Notes under the pieces: generated by a model
Told to the model about the DNA's origin: nothing
What the model saw: only the letters and a program-made list of their open reading frames with translations
Databases searched by the model: none
Assembly (NCBI RefSeq): GCF_000264905.1
Contig: NW_006763152.1
Coordinates: 369,309 to 405,884, forward strand
Source of the DNA: Stereum hirsutum FP-91666 SS1
Taxonomy: Eukaryota > Basidiomycota > Agaricomycetes > Russulales > Stereaceae
Length of the DNA: 36,576 nucleotides
Reading direction: 5' to 3'
Program-made: the position numbers and the translations under genes
Shown here: positions 9,258 to 17,895 of the stretch, piece by piece
How positions within the stretch are numbered: position 1 is the stretch's first letter
How the letters are laid out: each line of letters begins with the position of its first letter

Positions 9258-9767
9258 TAATATGAGGCGGTCAAACATGGTGTTGGCACGACTCATGTAT
9301 TAGTACCAGGCCAGTACAAAAGGTATGGCAGTAAAGTTGCGCTGCATTTGATTTTCTCTATGGCTGCGATGGATCTTCGTGAAATCTTCGGGGTGTTTTG
9401 GTGTGACACTACACCTGGAGCCAGTTTGTGAACAAAACGGCGACACCGTCGACAGAGTACAGAAGTCCTTGAAAGGCTCGACGATCACTTCGACCTCTTT
9501 CATAGTGGATAAATAAGCACGAACGTAATGATATTATCCATCATGCTCTCGATTCTCTCGATCGCGAATGATTGAGGGGAAATGAACGGAGGTGGAGGTC
9601 TTTGGACGAACCCCAATATCAACGGTGAATATTGGGTGTGGATGTGCACTGTACGGTGAGTTACAATCCATGTGCAGGGAACTCCACATACCAAGATTCG
9701 CGTGGAGAGAAACCCACCCAGTGACCGATCTCAAGAGACGAAGTAGACGTACCCATACGGACAATTA
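9258..9767. other. Upstream region of secreted-peptide gene 2A
   Basis: Highly similar to arm B 31620-32120 in reverse. Open frames here are not maintained between arms in a coding manner. It is probably regulatory or spacer DNA. Confidence 0.4.
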
Positions 9768-9778
9768 CCTATAAGTAT
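9768..9778 (+). promoter_or_regulatory. TATA box of secreted-peptide gene 2A
   Basis: CCTATAAGTAT lies about 95 bp before the ATG at 9868. Arm B has CCTATAAATAT at the same place, and the pyrimidine-rich leader between TATA and ATG is also shared. Confidence 0.55.
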
Positions 9779-9867
9779 CAGGTCAGTCCGCTCGAACTCC
9801 CTCACCATCCTCCTCCTCATCAAATTTCAGCTCTCACGACTACTCTTCCTACCCTACACCACCAACG

Positions 9868-10316
9868 ATGTTCTCTGCACGCTTCATGTCCTCGGTCGCT
9901 CTCTGCGTTGTCTACTTGACAACCATGAACGTTGCCAGTGAGTATACACCAGCCTGTCCCCACGATGTACACAGAGCTGACATCACTCCTACTTCAGATG
10001 CTTCCCTTCTCCGTCGTGGTAAAAATCTTGCCGCCCTTCGTAGTACTCGACCCATGCTAACATGGTGACCGTGATAGGTGGCCCTGAGATCTGCACAGAC
10101 GCTCTCGACGGCTCAGGATGCGCCAACTACCAAGTCACGAAGGACTGCTGCGCCGCCGTGAACCAGAAGGCGTACTTCAACGAAGTTTCGACCGAGTGCT
10201 GGCCCTACTCAGGCCCCGCTGGCAACAGCGTCGACACTGGGGCTATGGTGAAGTGCTGCGGGAGCAGGGGGAAGGGGAGTTCCGCAACAAATTACGGTAG
10301 CGCTCCGGTTTGTTAA
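9868..10316 (+). CDS. Small secreted cysteine-rich protein, Kex2-processed (copy 2A)
   Basis: Exons are 9868-9937, 9998-10018 and 10078-10316, giving 109 aa. The signal peptide is MFSARFMSSVALCVVYLTTM then NVA. The 21-nt microexon encodes the segment ending SLLRR, a dibasic site. The mature domain starts GGPEICTDALDGSGC and shares TKDCCAAVNQ, AYFNE, GNSVDTGAMVKCC and a Gly/Ser-rich tail with copy 1A, plus extra cysteines at GSGC and the final APVC. It is divergent from and paralogous to gene 1A. The same exon layout in all copies supports the model strongly. Function is unknown; it resembles small secreted protein families of agaric fungi. Confidence 0.82.
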
Positions 10317-11631
10317 TTGGGGAGATGGAGCGGGGAGAGAACGCCAGAGCTACGGCCACGACTTTGTACTTACAGTTCCTTTCTCTAATAATTTGGTGGT
10401 CCACCATCTTGGATCAACGAGTTATATGCACTCCCTGACTGGTACTCAGTATGCCAGTCTTGCACCTCGAGCTGTTGAAGAAGAGAACAAGAGCGCGATA
10501 CTGGAAAGGACGCACCCAAGCGAGCATCAGTACAGATGTGCCGTACGACAGGCCTGAGCAGAAGAAGCGTTGTGAGAGGCCCAAAGAGCAGACGGTCAAG
10601 ATGCAAGTGTCTCGGCGCCAACGTGGCGAGGGCTGAGCGCCCTGCCAGTGCCACCCGGATCCAAACAAGGACATACAACGACCATTTTCGGCGAACGCGA
10701 CGCGACGCGTTCAAGTCGTCCCCTTGCTTCTGCTCCTCTACGTGCTCACCGTACATACCCATACCACCCTGACAAAAACTGGACACACCCTTTGACGTGC
10801 GTGGGATACCACTGGGCTACACATTGTCACTTGTGCTTCCCTTGTGCTTCACATCAGTGTATACATCTCAGACGGATGAACTGCATCTAAGATCGCTGAA
10901 GCCGACCTATTTCTATAACTTTCGAAATAGCTCCATTCTGGGGGGAAGCAAGTACGAAATCAAAGAATACTCCCTAGCGACGACGTTGGCTGGTATAAAA
11001 TTCACGGACTACACATCTTTTTGATTCGTCACACGTAGTGAGGTGCGTCCCAGCATTTCCTAAAGGTAGGCCACTTCTGATGGCACTGTCCGGCCTGAAG
11101 GCTTACTTCCTGTTGCGTATACACAGGATTACGAATGACTTCCATATATATCGAACAAAGAAATAATCAAGTCAACAAAGCCTTTGCCTACACGTAGCCC
11201 ATTTCTGAGGACGAGACTGCTTGTGTCATGATCATGGCTGTTCGTTTCAGTGCCTGATTATCTTCAGGTATTATGAGCTAAGGCTGGTACCATCATTCGT
11301 AGTGAGTTCTAACTTCTCTCCCGAAGGAGCAGGTCTAGAAGCTTTGGCGTCCAGTCTGGCGTCCATTATCCTTAAGGCTGCACTTCTGAACGCGCATGTT
11401 GTACACCGTTTCACCTCGTACGACGTTCGCAGAGTTTGTCTATGCCACAGCATCTAGGCACTGATTCTTGGACTACATTATTTGCAAACGCTGTTCTAAG
11501 AGAGAATAGAGGCGATACTCTTGACCCGCTGTCGCCTTGTCATTGGCAGGACGGCCATGCTCTTGTTCACGACTTTCTTCTCTTCCACGACGAGCTATTT
11601 TGAGTCCTCTAGGCAAGCGCCTGAGATGCAA
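10317..11631. other. Intergenic region spanning the right end of arm A
   Basis: 10450-10760 matches arm B 30500-30900 in reverse. From about 10763 to 11631 the sequence is unique in this window, with no gene recognised. A short segment near 10660-10710 resembles 14520-14570 and may be a dispersed repeat. Confidence 0.35.
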
Positions 11632-11639
11632 TATATAAA
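11632..11639 (+). promoter_or_regulatory. TATA box of six-cysteine secreted peptide gene
   Basis: TATATAAA lies about 80 bp before the ATG at 11718. Confidence 0.5.
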
Positions 11640-11717
11640 CTCGTATTCGTCCCCTCCAACTAATCATCCGCATTCGACACTCACATACACACAAACGTCT
11701 CTCTATTCATCTGTATC

Positions 11718-12091
11718 ATGCAGCTCACCACCGTCTTCTTCACCTTGGTCTCTGCACTCCTTTTCATGACTCCTGCAGTCACTGCGAAAGTCGCCTGTGA
11801 CCCCTGTAAACTATGATTTCTCTTTCTTACGCACGTAGGAAATAACTGACACGCTTGGTTATAGCGTCCGCCTGCAACGAAAGGAATGTTTATGCACCTG
11901 CACATGCCTGCAAGTACACCGTGAACCAATGTGACCAGAACGGACCCATTTTTAGTGGGAGTAAGTTACTCTTTGCAATATTGATACCTCTCCCCAATCA
12001 TGGGTGACATTTTTGACTGACAAATTTATCTCTGGTCTTCCATCGCGCAACAGCGTGTGTGTCTACAACAGAGGGCTTGGTGTGCCAATAG
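11718..12091 (+). CDS. Small secreted six-cysteine protein, 73 aa
   Basis: Exons are 11718-11805, 11865-11960 and 12054-12091, with GTAAAC and GTAAGT donors and ATAG and ACAG acceptors; phases agree and the model ends at TAG. The product starts with a signal peptide (MQLTTVFFTLVSALLFMTPA then VTA). The mature part is about 50 aa with six cysteines in the contexts VACDP, SACNE, HACKY, NQCDQ, GTCVS and LVCQ. No single exon exceeds 32 codons, so it is easily missed by ORF searches. The spacing does not match hydrophobins (eight Cys, CC pairs). A secreted disulfide-rich peptide is likely; its target is unknown. Confidence 0.75.
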
Positions 12092-12720
12092 GTGTACAAA
12101 CGAGGATCTCTTGAATCTATAGTCATCATCACCTCGTATCGTAGCTGTGTAATTACTCGTCAACCGTTCTCTGCGAGCATTTTGTTAACACCAATGTTGA
12201 TCCTGGGATATATCGTTCGGTTCATAAAGTGGGCAAGACTCAATAGTGTTTTTGAATGACTTCAAGGTCTTCAATAATGCGGACGAATATATTCTGTATT
12301 TCTTCTGATTTTACAGAACACTGGAGCTTGCAATAGCTAGCTTCGAACATTCACACCCGTGAGCGGATTTTCGGAACATAATTTGACTTGATTCATGATC
12401 AACCTCGTGTTTCAGTCGTGGTGAAGCATCGCCAGGGAGACCGCCACTGATCGAGAGCCATGCCCTAAAAGGGTGGACAATGACACTTCCGACACGCGAG
12501 CTCCCGGAGCTGTGCCCGGACATGAAAACGACGGTCATTTGTAATGAGACACAAGGCCTGTTTGTCGCGTGGCCACCAGTATATATACCCGCCCGACTAG
12601 CCTGACGATACGGCCACTTTTCCTCCCCGCGAGTCGCCTCCGAGTATATCGGATCTCTCTCCATTAAGCTCTGTCTTTGTCTTTCGCTCTCAGGTTTCTC
12701 ACGTATACGTGTCATAAACC
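12092..12720. other. Intergenic region and promoter of the next gene
   Basis: TATATATA at 12580-12587, about 140 bp before the ATG at 12721, and a pyrimidine-rich leader form a plausible promoter. Nothing else is recognised. Confidence 0.4.
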
Positions 12721-14286
12721 ATGGCCGACAACGCACGCAGGGGCACAGGCGTACCCCTAAATCCAATCTCATCCTCCGTCGACGCTCTTCTTCATCTCTC
12801 GGAGCCCCAGTTACCCAACGATTCACCCCGGGAGCGCAATCCCAATACACTCCACAACCTTCTCAGCGACGCAAAATCCACCCTCGCAAACGACCTCTCC
12901 ACAGTCTCTACGTCCATCTCCCGCATCCAGGACGACTTCACCCGTCTCACTGGCAAACCACCTCGCAAGCGCCTAGAAATCTTCTCTCGCGTCAAGACGA
13001 TTCGCGTGCCGAAGCAGGCGTATGGTTCGCTTCAGCGAGACCTGGAGAAAGTCGCGTCCACCGTGAGCGAGGGATGGGGGGATTCAGTCTTGAGTAAAGT
13101 TGAGGCTATGCAGGAAAGATTGATTGAGAAGTGGGAGGCAGAGCAGAAGGTGCGAGAGAACGTATATCAGCGGAGGATCGAGGAGGCCACAAGAGACCGC
13201 GATGAACATGTAGAGGCGCAGGTCGCCGCAGAGAGTATCATCGAGACTTTCCGAGAAAATGCGCGCACATCTCTTGCTGAGAAAGAGGAAACTCTGAAGC
13301 AGCTTGCGAAGGAGCAGGAAGAGAAGGACGAATTGCTGGAGAAGGTGACGAACATGGAGAGGGAAAGGGAAAACTTCGTCAAAGCCCAGGAAATGGGAAC
13401 GGCCGTCATCGAAGCCCTCAAGGAGAATGTGCGTACAGAGATAACTCAGAGGGAGAGGGTCGCCGATCAGCTCTCAACGGAGAAGATGTTCAAGGCGGTA
13501 TTGCAGGAGAGAGTTTCGTGTATGGCGACGGAGAGGGACGAGCTCATCAAGGCGCAAGGGATCGCGGAAACAGCAATTGACGCCCTTTATGCGAATCTAC
13601 GAGCGGAAACGGCGAAGTGGGAGGATCTTGAGGAGCAACTCCATAGAGAGAAGACGAGGTCGGACGTCGAGGCTAGGATGACGGAGAGAATAGCCGACTT
13701 GGAGGCTCAGGTGGATTCGGAGCGGAAGGCAGCGGGGAAGCTTCACGCCGAATGCAGCATGCTCCACGAAGATATTTCGAAGGTGCAGCGGGAACTGAAA
13801 GACGAGAAGTGCCGAGTGGATGGCTTAATCGAGCAGGTGGTGCAGAGAAGAACAGCCATGAAGAAGTTAGAGGACGATCTCACCAAATCCTTCGTAGAGA
13901 GGAGGAGGGAGAGGAAGGACGGCGATAAACGTCTCGCAGAAGAGGCTGCTCGGGCGTCGGACATGAAGGTACGGTCAGATCAGGAGAGGGAAGAGGTATT
14001 CAAGATGCTGGAGGCGCTAAAATCGAAAATGAGGGCGGACAAAGGTGAAGCGGAGCGGCGATTGGCGGAGGAGGTTGCGAGAAGGATTAATTTGGAGAGG
14101 GAGATAGTGGTGTACCATGACAATGAGGCGAGACGCAAAGACATAGAGAGTGGAAGAGAAAAGGAGACACACTGTGTGGCGATGGAATGGGAGCTGCCAG
14201 GGCTCGAGAAACGGAATCAGGAGAGGACGGATCGAAGTGGCTCATATACGTCGCGCTGCGCAGTTCCCAGTCAGAGAACTGCTTGA
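12721..14286 (+). CDS. Coiled-coil protein, 521 aa, single exon
   Basis: The frame starts MADNARRGTGVPLNP just after a pyrimidine-rich leader. Residues 1-110 are a mixed N-terminal region containing DDFTRLTGKPPRKR; residues 110-480 are an almost continuous charged heptad pattern rich in Glu, Lys and Arg (EEKDELLEKVTNMERERENF), predicted to form a long coiled coil. The C-terminal 30 residues lose the pattern and are Ser/Arg-rich. It resembles the coiled-coil part of the 27873-30080 protein but lacks the J-like C-terminus of that protein. No signal peptide or membrane segment is seen. Cytoskeletal or scaffold roles are possible but unproven. Confidence 0.75.
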   Translation: MADNARRGTGVPLNPISSSVDALLHLSEPQLPNDSPRERNPNTLHNLLSDAKSTLANDLSTVSTSISRIQDDFTRLTGKPPRKRLEIFSRVKTIRVPKQAYGSLQRDLEKVASTVSEGWGDSVLSKVEAMQERLIEKWEAEQKVRENVYQRRIEEATRDRDEHVEAQVAAESIIETFRENARTSLAEKEETLKQLAKEQEEKDELLEKVTNMERERENFVKAQEMGTAVIEALKENVRTEITQRERVADQLSTEKMFKAVLQERVSCMATERDELIKAQGIAETAIDALYANLRAETAKWEDLEEQLHREKTRSDVEARMTERIADLEAQVDSERKAAGKLHAECSMLHEDISKVQRELKDEKCRVDGLIEQVVQRRTAMKKLEDDLTKSFVERRRERKDGDKRLAEEAARASDMKVRSDQEREEVFKMLEALKSKMRADKGEAERRLAEEVARRINLEREIVVYHDNEARRKDIESGREKETHCVAMEWELPGLEKRNQERTDRSGSYTSRCAVPSQRTA

Positions 14287-14898
14287 TGAGCGACAGGTTC
14301 GATATAGGTGTAGCGGCGTATGATTATTTATCGAGCAATTATGTATGTATAGTTACCTTGGCGTAAATGATGGTCTTATGTTCACCTCAGCACCTAGAAC
14401 TACACATGGAAGGGAACGAACCTTTGAGACCTCGAAACAATCGGCCACGGTCCAGGGTGACGGCAGACGCCAACAAGTGCCAAAGAGCCAAGACGCGAGC
14501 TTGTTTCGGGTGGCTAAACAGGTGCAAATAAGGACATACAAACCTCTGTTTAGAGCGGTCGCGAAGCGACGCATTTTGACTCATGCTCAATAGATACCAG
14601 AGGCCAGCTCTCATTGTCTTCGCTTTTCTACCTTTCTTCTTCTTTGGGCACACTGATATACTTATTCGTACAAGCCCACGTTGACAGACAAAAATCACGG
14701 GCTCAACACTGCAACGACTCTTGGCTGACGCGCTGACGACAAACAAGGTAGAGAGTGGCGATAATGGGGCATGATGGAGCAGCGGTTCCGTTAGAATGGG
14801 GACCCAAGCAAAGGGGGACGGAGGTAAGGGCTGTACAAGCTGAGTCAAAAGAAGTTCAGCAGACGCAACAAGAAGAGACACGGCTCAGACTCAGAACA
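14287..14898. other. Intergenic region before the tRNA-like array
   Basis: No gene is seen. 14460-14580 has partial similarity to 10590-10700. The array's conserved spacer pattern begins only after about 14899. Confidence 0.35.
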
Positions 14899-14947
14899 GG
14901 ACCCTGGAGTATCTTTTCTCCCTGCTCTACCGCTGAGCTACCGGAGG
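14899..14947 (-). pseudogene. Array unit A, internally deleted tRNA-like gene
   Basis: The 5' half is intact (CCTCCGG, A box, GGGAG). The T arm and part of the acceptor are missing: GGACC is joined almost directly to CTGGAGT and then to the loop. It is a deletion derivative at the array edge. Confidence 0.6.
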
Positions 14948-15090
14948 ACGATGAGTCTACGCGTGAACGCACTTTGTCACGGTTTGCTCTGCGACGAAAC
15001 AAAGGAAAGAGGTCCATGCGCCACTCGCCATCATGAGGTGCCAAACAAAACGAAAGGTTGTGCAAAAAGTTCGTCAGGTTATAGCGAGAG

Positions 15091-15186
15091 ACCTCTAGGC
15101 CGGATTCGAACCAACGACGGGGAGAAATCAATTCTTCATATTTTGAGCTATCTTCTCTCCCTGCTCTACCGCTGAGCTACTGGAGG
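15091..15186 (-). tRNA. Array unit B, tRNA-like, loop 32 nt
   Basis: The anticodon stem GGGAG/CTCCC is perfect. The T arm is GTTGG-TTCGAAT-CCGGC with G-U pairs. The acceptor has one mismatch (CTAGAGG). The loop begins AGAAGAT, a variant of the family motif. AAAAA lies to the left on the plus strand. Confidence 0.6.
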
Positions 15187-15351
15187 TTGATAAATCTACG
15201 CATTAACGCCTCCATTGCCACAGTACGCGGAGGACGAAACAAAGGAACGAAATGACTGCGCCACCCGGCCGCTGTCTGCCGGACCAACGAACGACGCTTA
15301 GCGATAGAGTACATAGTGACAAAAAAAGTGACCTATTCGGCGTCGTGAAGG

Positions 15352-15447
15352 ACCTTCACACTGGAGTCGAACCAGCGACGGGGAGATATGGATCTATCAT
15401 AGCATCGTGTATCTTTCCTCCCTGCTCTACCACTGAGCGACCGGAGG
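15352..15447 (-). tRNA. Array unit C, tRNA-like, loop 32 nt
   Basis: Anticodon stem, D arm and T arm are intact. The acceptor is weakened (CCTCCGG against GTGAAGG). A7 lies to the left on the plus strand. Its spacer toward unit D is nearly identical to that beside unit I. Confidence 0.55.
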
Positions 15448-15601
15448 CTGATGATTCTACCCATCAATGCCTCTATTATCACGTTCGGCTCCAAATGGGA
15501 CAAAGCAAAGGTCCATGCGCCACCCGGCCATTGAGTACCGGTCAAAGACACAGGTTCTCGACGGAATGGAATAAAGTCAAAGATTACAAGATCTTGGTAG
15601 G

Positions 15602-15702
15602 ACCTCCAGGCTGGAATCGAACCAGCGACGGGGAGATATCCTCGTCGAATGTCGACTTGTCAGTCATCTTTCCTCCCTGCTTTACCGCTGAGCTACTGGA
15701 GG
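15602..15702 (-). tRNA. Array unit D, tRNA-like, loop 37 nt
   Basis: Acceptor, T arm and anticodon stem are perfect; the D stem has one mismatch (AAGC). The variable core contains an inner palindrome-like stretch (GTCGACATTCGAC). No long A-run is seen on its left side, unlike most units. Confidence 0.6.
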
Positions 15703-15862
15703 TTATTGGGTCTACGTCTTATCGCCTCATCGCCCTGGTGTGCTCCGGACGAAACAAAGCAAACATGAAGGCCTGCGCCACTCGACCGCTATGTGCCCGA
15801 CCAACGAACGGTTCTGAGCGATTGATAAGACAAAAAGAGCGAGCTGTTCATAATAGACCAGG

Positions 15863-15961
15863 AACTCCAGGCCGGATTCGAACCGACGACAGGGAGATAA
15901 AGACTCGGGAGTTAAAGCGCACCTATCTTTCCTCTCTACTCTACCGCTGAGCTACTGGAGG
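15863..15961 (-). tRNA. Array unit E, tRNA-like, loop 35 nt
   Basis: The T arm is GTCGG-TTCGAAT-CCGGC. The anticodon stem GAGAG/CTCCC has one mismatch, the D stem ends GAGT, and the outermost acceptor pair is lost. AAAAA lies to the left. Confidence 0.55.
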
Positions 15962-16108
15962 TTGACGAGTCTACGCGCTAACGCCTTCACTGTCACGGTA
16001 CACTCTGCTACGAAACAAAGCAACGAGGTCACTGCGCCACTGGGCCGCTATGTGCCGGACAAAACAAAGGCTCTCAGTAAAAAAAGAGAGCGCGTAAAAC
16101 GACCCAGG

Positions 16109-16201
16109 TCCTCCAGGCTGGAGTCGAACCAGCGACGGGGAGATATCCCTCCGAAACTATTGCTATGTTTCCTCCCTGCTCTACCGCTGAGCTACTGGAG
16201 G
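16109..16201 (-). tRNA. Array unit F, tRNA-like, loop 29 nt
   Basis: All four stems are intact: CCTCCAG/CTGGAGG, GCTC/GAGC, GGGAG/CTCCC and GCTGG/CCAGC. The loop starts GAAACAT. A7 lies to the left on the plus strand. It is a good reference copy. Confidence 0.65.
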
Positions 16202-16353
16202 ATGACAAGTCTCCGTCTCCACACCTCCATTGTCACGGTTTGCTCTGCGACGAAACAAAGCAGCAAGGTCCATGCGCCACTCGGCCGCTATGTACCGGGC
16301 GAAAACAAAGGGTTTCAGCAAAGAAAAAACGCACTATAAATTGTTCACGAAGG

Positions 16354-16449
16354 ACCTCCAGGCCGGAGTCGAACCAGCGTCAGGGAGCTATCGATCTGAC
16401 AACCATTATTCTATCTTTCCCTCCTGCTCTACCACTGAGCTACCGGAGG
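16354..16449 (-). tRNA. Array unit G, tRNA-like, loop 32 nt
   Basis: The acceptor is paired with one G-U. The anticodon stem is imperfect (GGAGG/CTCCC). The loop core is identical to that of unit J, as is the trailer to the left, pointing to recent duplication or conversion. Confidence 0.6.
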
Positions 16450-16594
16450 TTAATGAATCTACGCACCAACGCCTCAATTGCCACGGTACGTTCTGCGACG
16501 AAACAAAGGAAAGAGGTCCATGCGCCACTCGCCATCATGATGCATCAAACATAACGGAAAGCCGTGTAAAAAAGGAGTGAAACTATGGGATAGG

Positions 16595-16685
16595 ACCTCC
16601 AGGCCGGAGTCGAACCAGCGACGGGGAGATATTCACCATGTATATAACATCTTTCCTCCATGCTCTACCGCTGAGCTACTGGAGG
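16595..16685 (-). tRNA. Array unit H, tRNA-like, loop 27 nt
   Basis: Acceptor, D and T arms are intact. The anticodon stem is TGGAG/CTCCC with the outer pair lost. The loop has the GAAAGAT motif. AAAAAA lies to the left on the plus strand. Confidence 0.6.
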
Positions 16686-16840
16686 ACGATAAATCCGCAA
16701 CAACGCCTCCATTGTCACGGTCTGTTCTGCGACGAAACAAAGTAACGAGGTATCCGAGCCACTCGGCCGATGTACCTGGCCGAGGAACGGCCCTTAGCGA
16801 TAGATTAGACAAAAAAAGTGACCCACTAGATTGCACTAGG

Positions 16841-16931
16841 ACCTCCAGGCTGGAGTCGAACCAGCGACAGGGAGATGACGAAACGAGACTCAACATCTTT
16901 CCTCCCTGCTCTACCGCTGAGCTACTGGAGG
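16841..16931 (-). tRNA. Array unit I, tRNA-like, loop 27 nt
   Basis: All stems are perfect. The loop starts GAAAGATG and ends CGTCAT. A7 lies to the left. Together with F it best shows the consensus. Confidence 0.65.
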
Positions 16932-17080
16932 ACAATGAATCTACCCATCAATGCCTCTATTATCACGTTCAGCTCCAAATGGGACAAAGCAAAGGTCCAT
17001 GCGCCACTCGGTCGCTATGTACCGGGCGAAAACAAAGGGTTTCAGCAAAGAAAAAACGCACTATAAATTGTTCACGAAGG

Positions 17081-17176
17081 ACCTCCAGGCCGGAGTCGAA
17101 TCAGCGTCAGGGAGCTATCGATCTGACAACCATTATTCTATCTTTCCTTCCTGCTCTACCGCTGAGCTACCGGAGG
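17081..17176 (-). tRNA. Array unit J, tRNA-like, near-copy of unit G
   Basis: The loop core is identical to unit G, and the preceding spacer and trailer are the same. It differs at a few stem and flank positions (GGAAG stem; a T-loop flank change giving GCTGA). Confidence 0.6.
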
Positions 17177-17333
17177 TTAACGAGTCTAGGCATTCACGCC
17201 TCCATTTTCACGGTCTGTTCTGCGACGAAACAAAGGAAAGAGGTCCATGCGCCACCCCCGAAGTGCCAAACATGTACAGAACGAAAGGCCGTGTATTAAT
17301 AATAATAAAAAAGGGTGTGGTCTCTGGCAGTAG

Positions 17334-17443
17334 ACCTCCAGGCTGGATTCGAACCAACGACGGGGAGATACGTAGAAATGCTCTCGAATATCGGACGCTC
17401 ACTTCAATTTTCCATCCCTGCTCTACCGCTGAGCTACCGGAGG
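17334..17443 (-). tRNA. Array unit K, tRNA-like, longest loop (46 nt)
   Basis: Acceptor and D arm are intact and the T arm is GTTGG-TTCGAAT-CCAGC. The anticodon stem is GGGAT/CTCCC with the inner pair lost. The loop is the longest of the family. AAAAAA lies to the left. Confidence 0.55.
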
Positions 17444-17591
17444 TTAACGAGTCTGCGCATCAACGGTCCATTATCACATGCTGCTCAGGACGTCGTAAAA
17501 GCAACGTCTCTGATCCACCCGGCGGCTGAGTGCCGGACGAAACAAAGGCTTTCAGTAAAAAAAAAGACGCACTACAAATTGTTCACAAAGG

Positions 17592-17684
17592 ACCTCCAGG
17601 CTGGAGTCGAACCAGCGACGGGGAGAAATGGATTACACAATCGCAACATATGTCCTCCCTGCTCTACCGCTGAGCTACTGGAGG
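17592..17684 (-). tRNA. Array unit L, tRNA-like, loop 29 nt
   Basis: All stems are perfect. The loop starts GACATAT, departing from the family motif. A9 lies to the left on the plus strand, the longest terminator candidate in the array. Confidence 0.65.
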
Positions 17685-17895
17685 CTTGATAGTATGTGTA
17701 TGGGTGGGGGCGAGGAGATGTGTGACTTACTCGATTTTGTGTTTGGGTATGCTCGCTCGAATCTAGTAAGTAAAGCCAGATATTCAGGAGTGTGAGTCAG
17801 TGATCGATCCCGAGCTGCAAGAATACAGAAAAGCAAGCCCGCAAACATATGTAGCAAACGACCCATCCAAAAAATAGGCATCCTGCAAACGGAAA

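Larger units (their letters stand above)
6918..10762. repeat. Arm A of a large inverted segmental duplication
   Basis: Sequence from about 6918 to 10762 matches the reverse complement of about 30495-33440, with diverged but continuous similarity through intergenic and coding parts. Shared landmarks are the secreted-peptide genes, their promoters, the block at 8500-8960 and the block at 10450-10760. Main differences: arm A carries a 267-bp MITE, and arm B lacks about 780 bp across the 5' part of one gene. Boundaries are by eye, about plus or minus 20 bp. Confidence 0.85.

Noticed and set aside
9300..9774. Open frames upstream of peptide gene 2A
   Set aside because: The matching arm B frames change by indels without preserving protein sequence, so the region behaves as non-coding.
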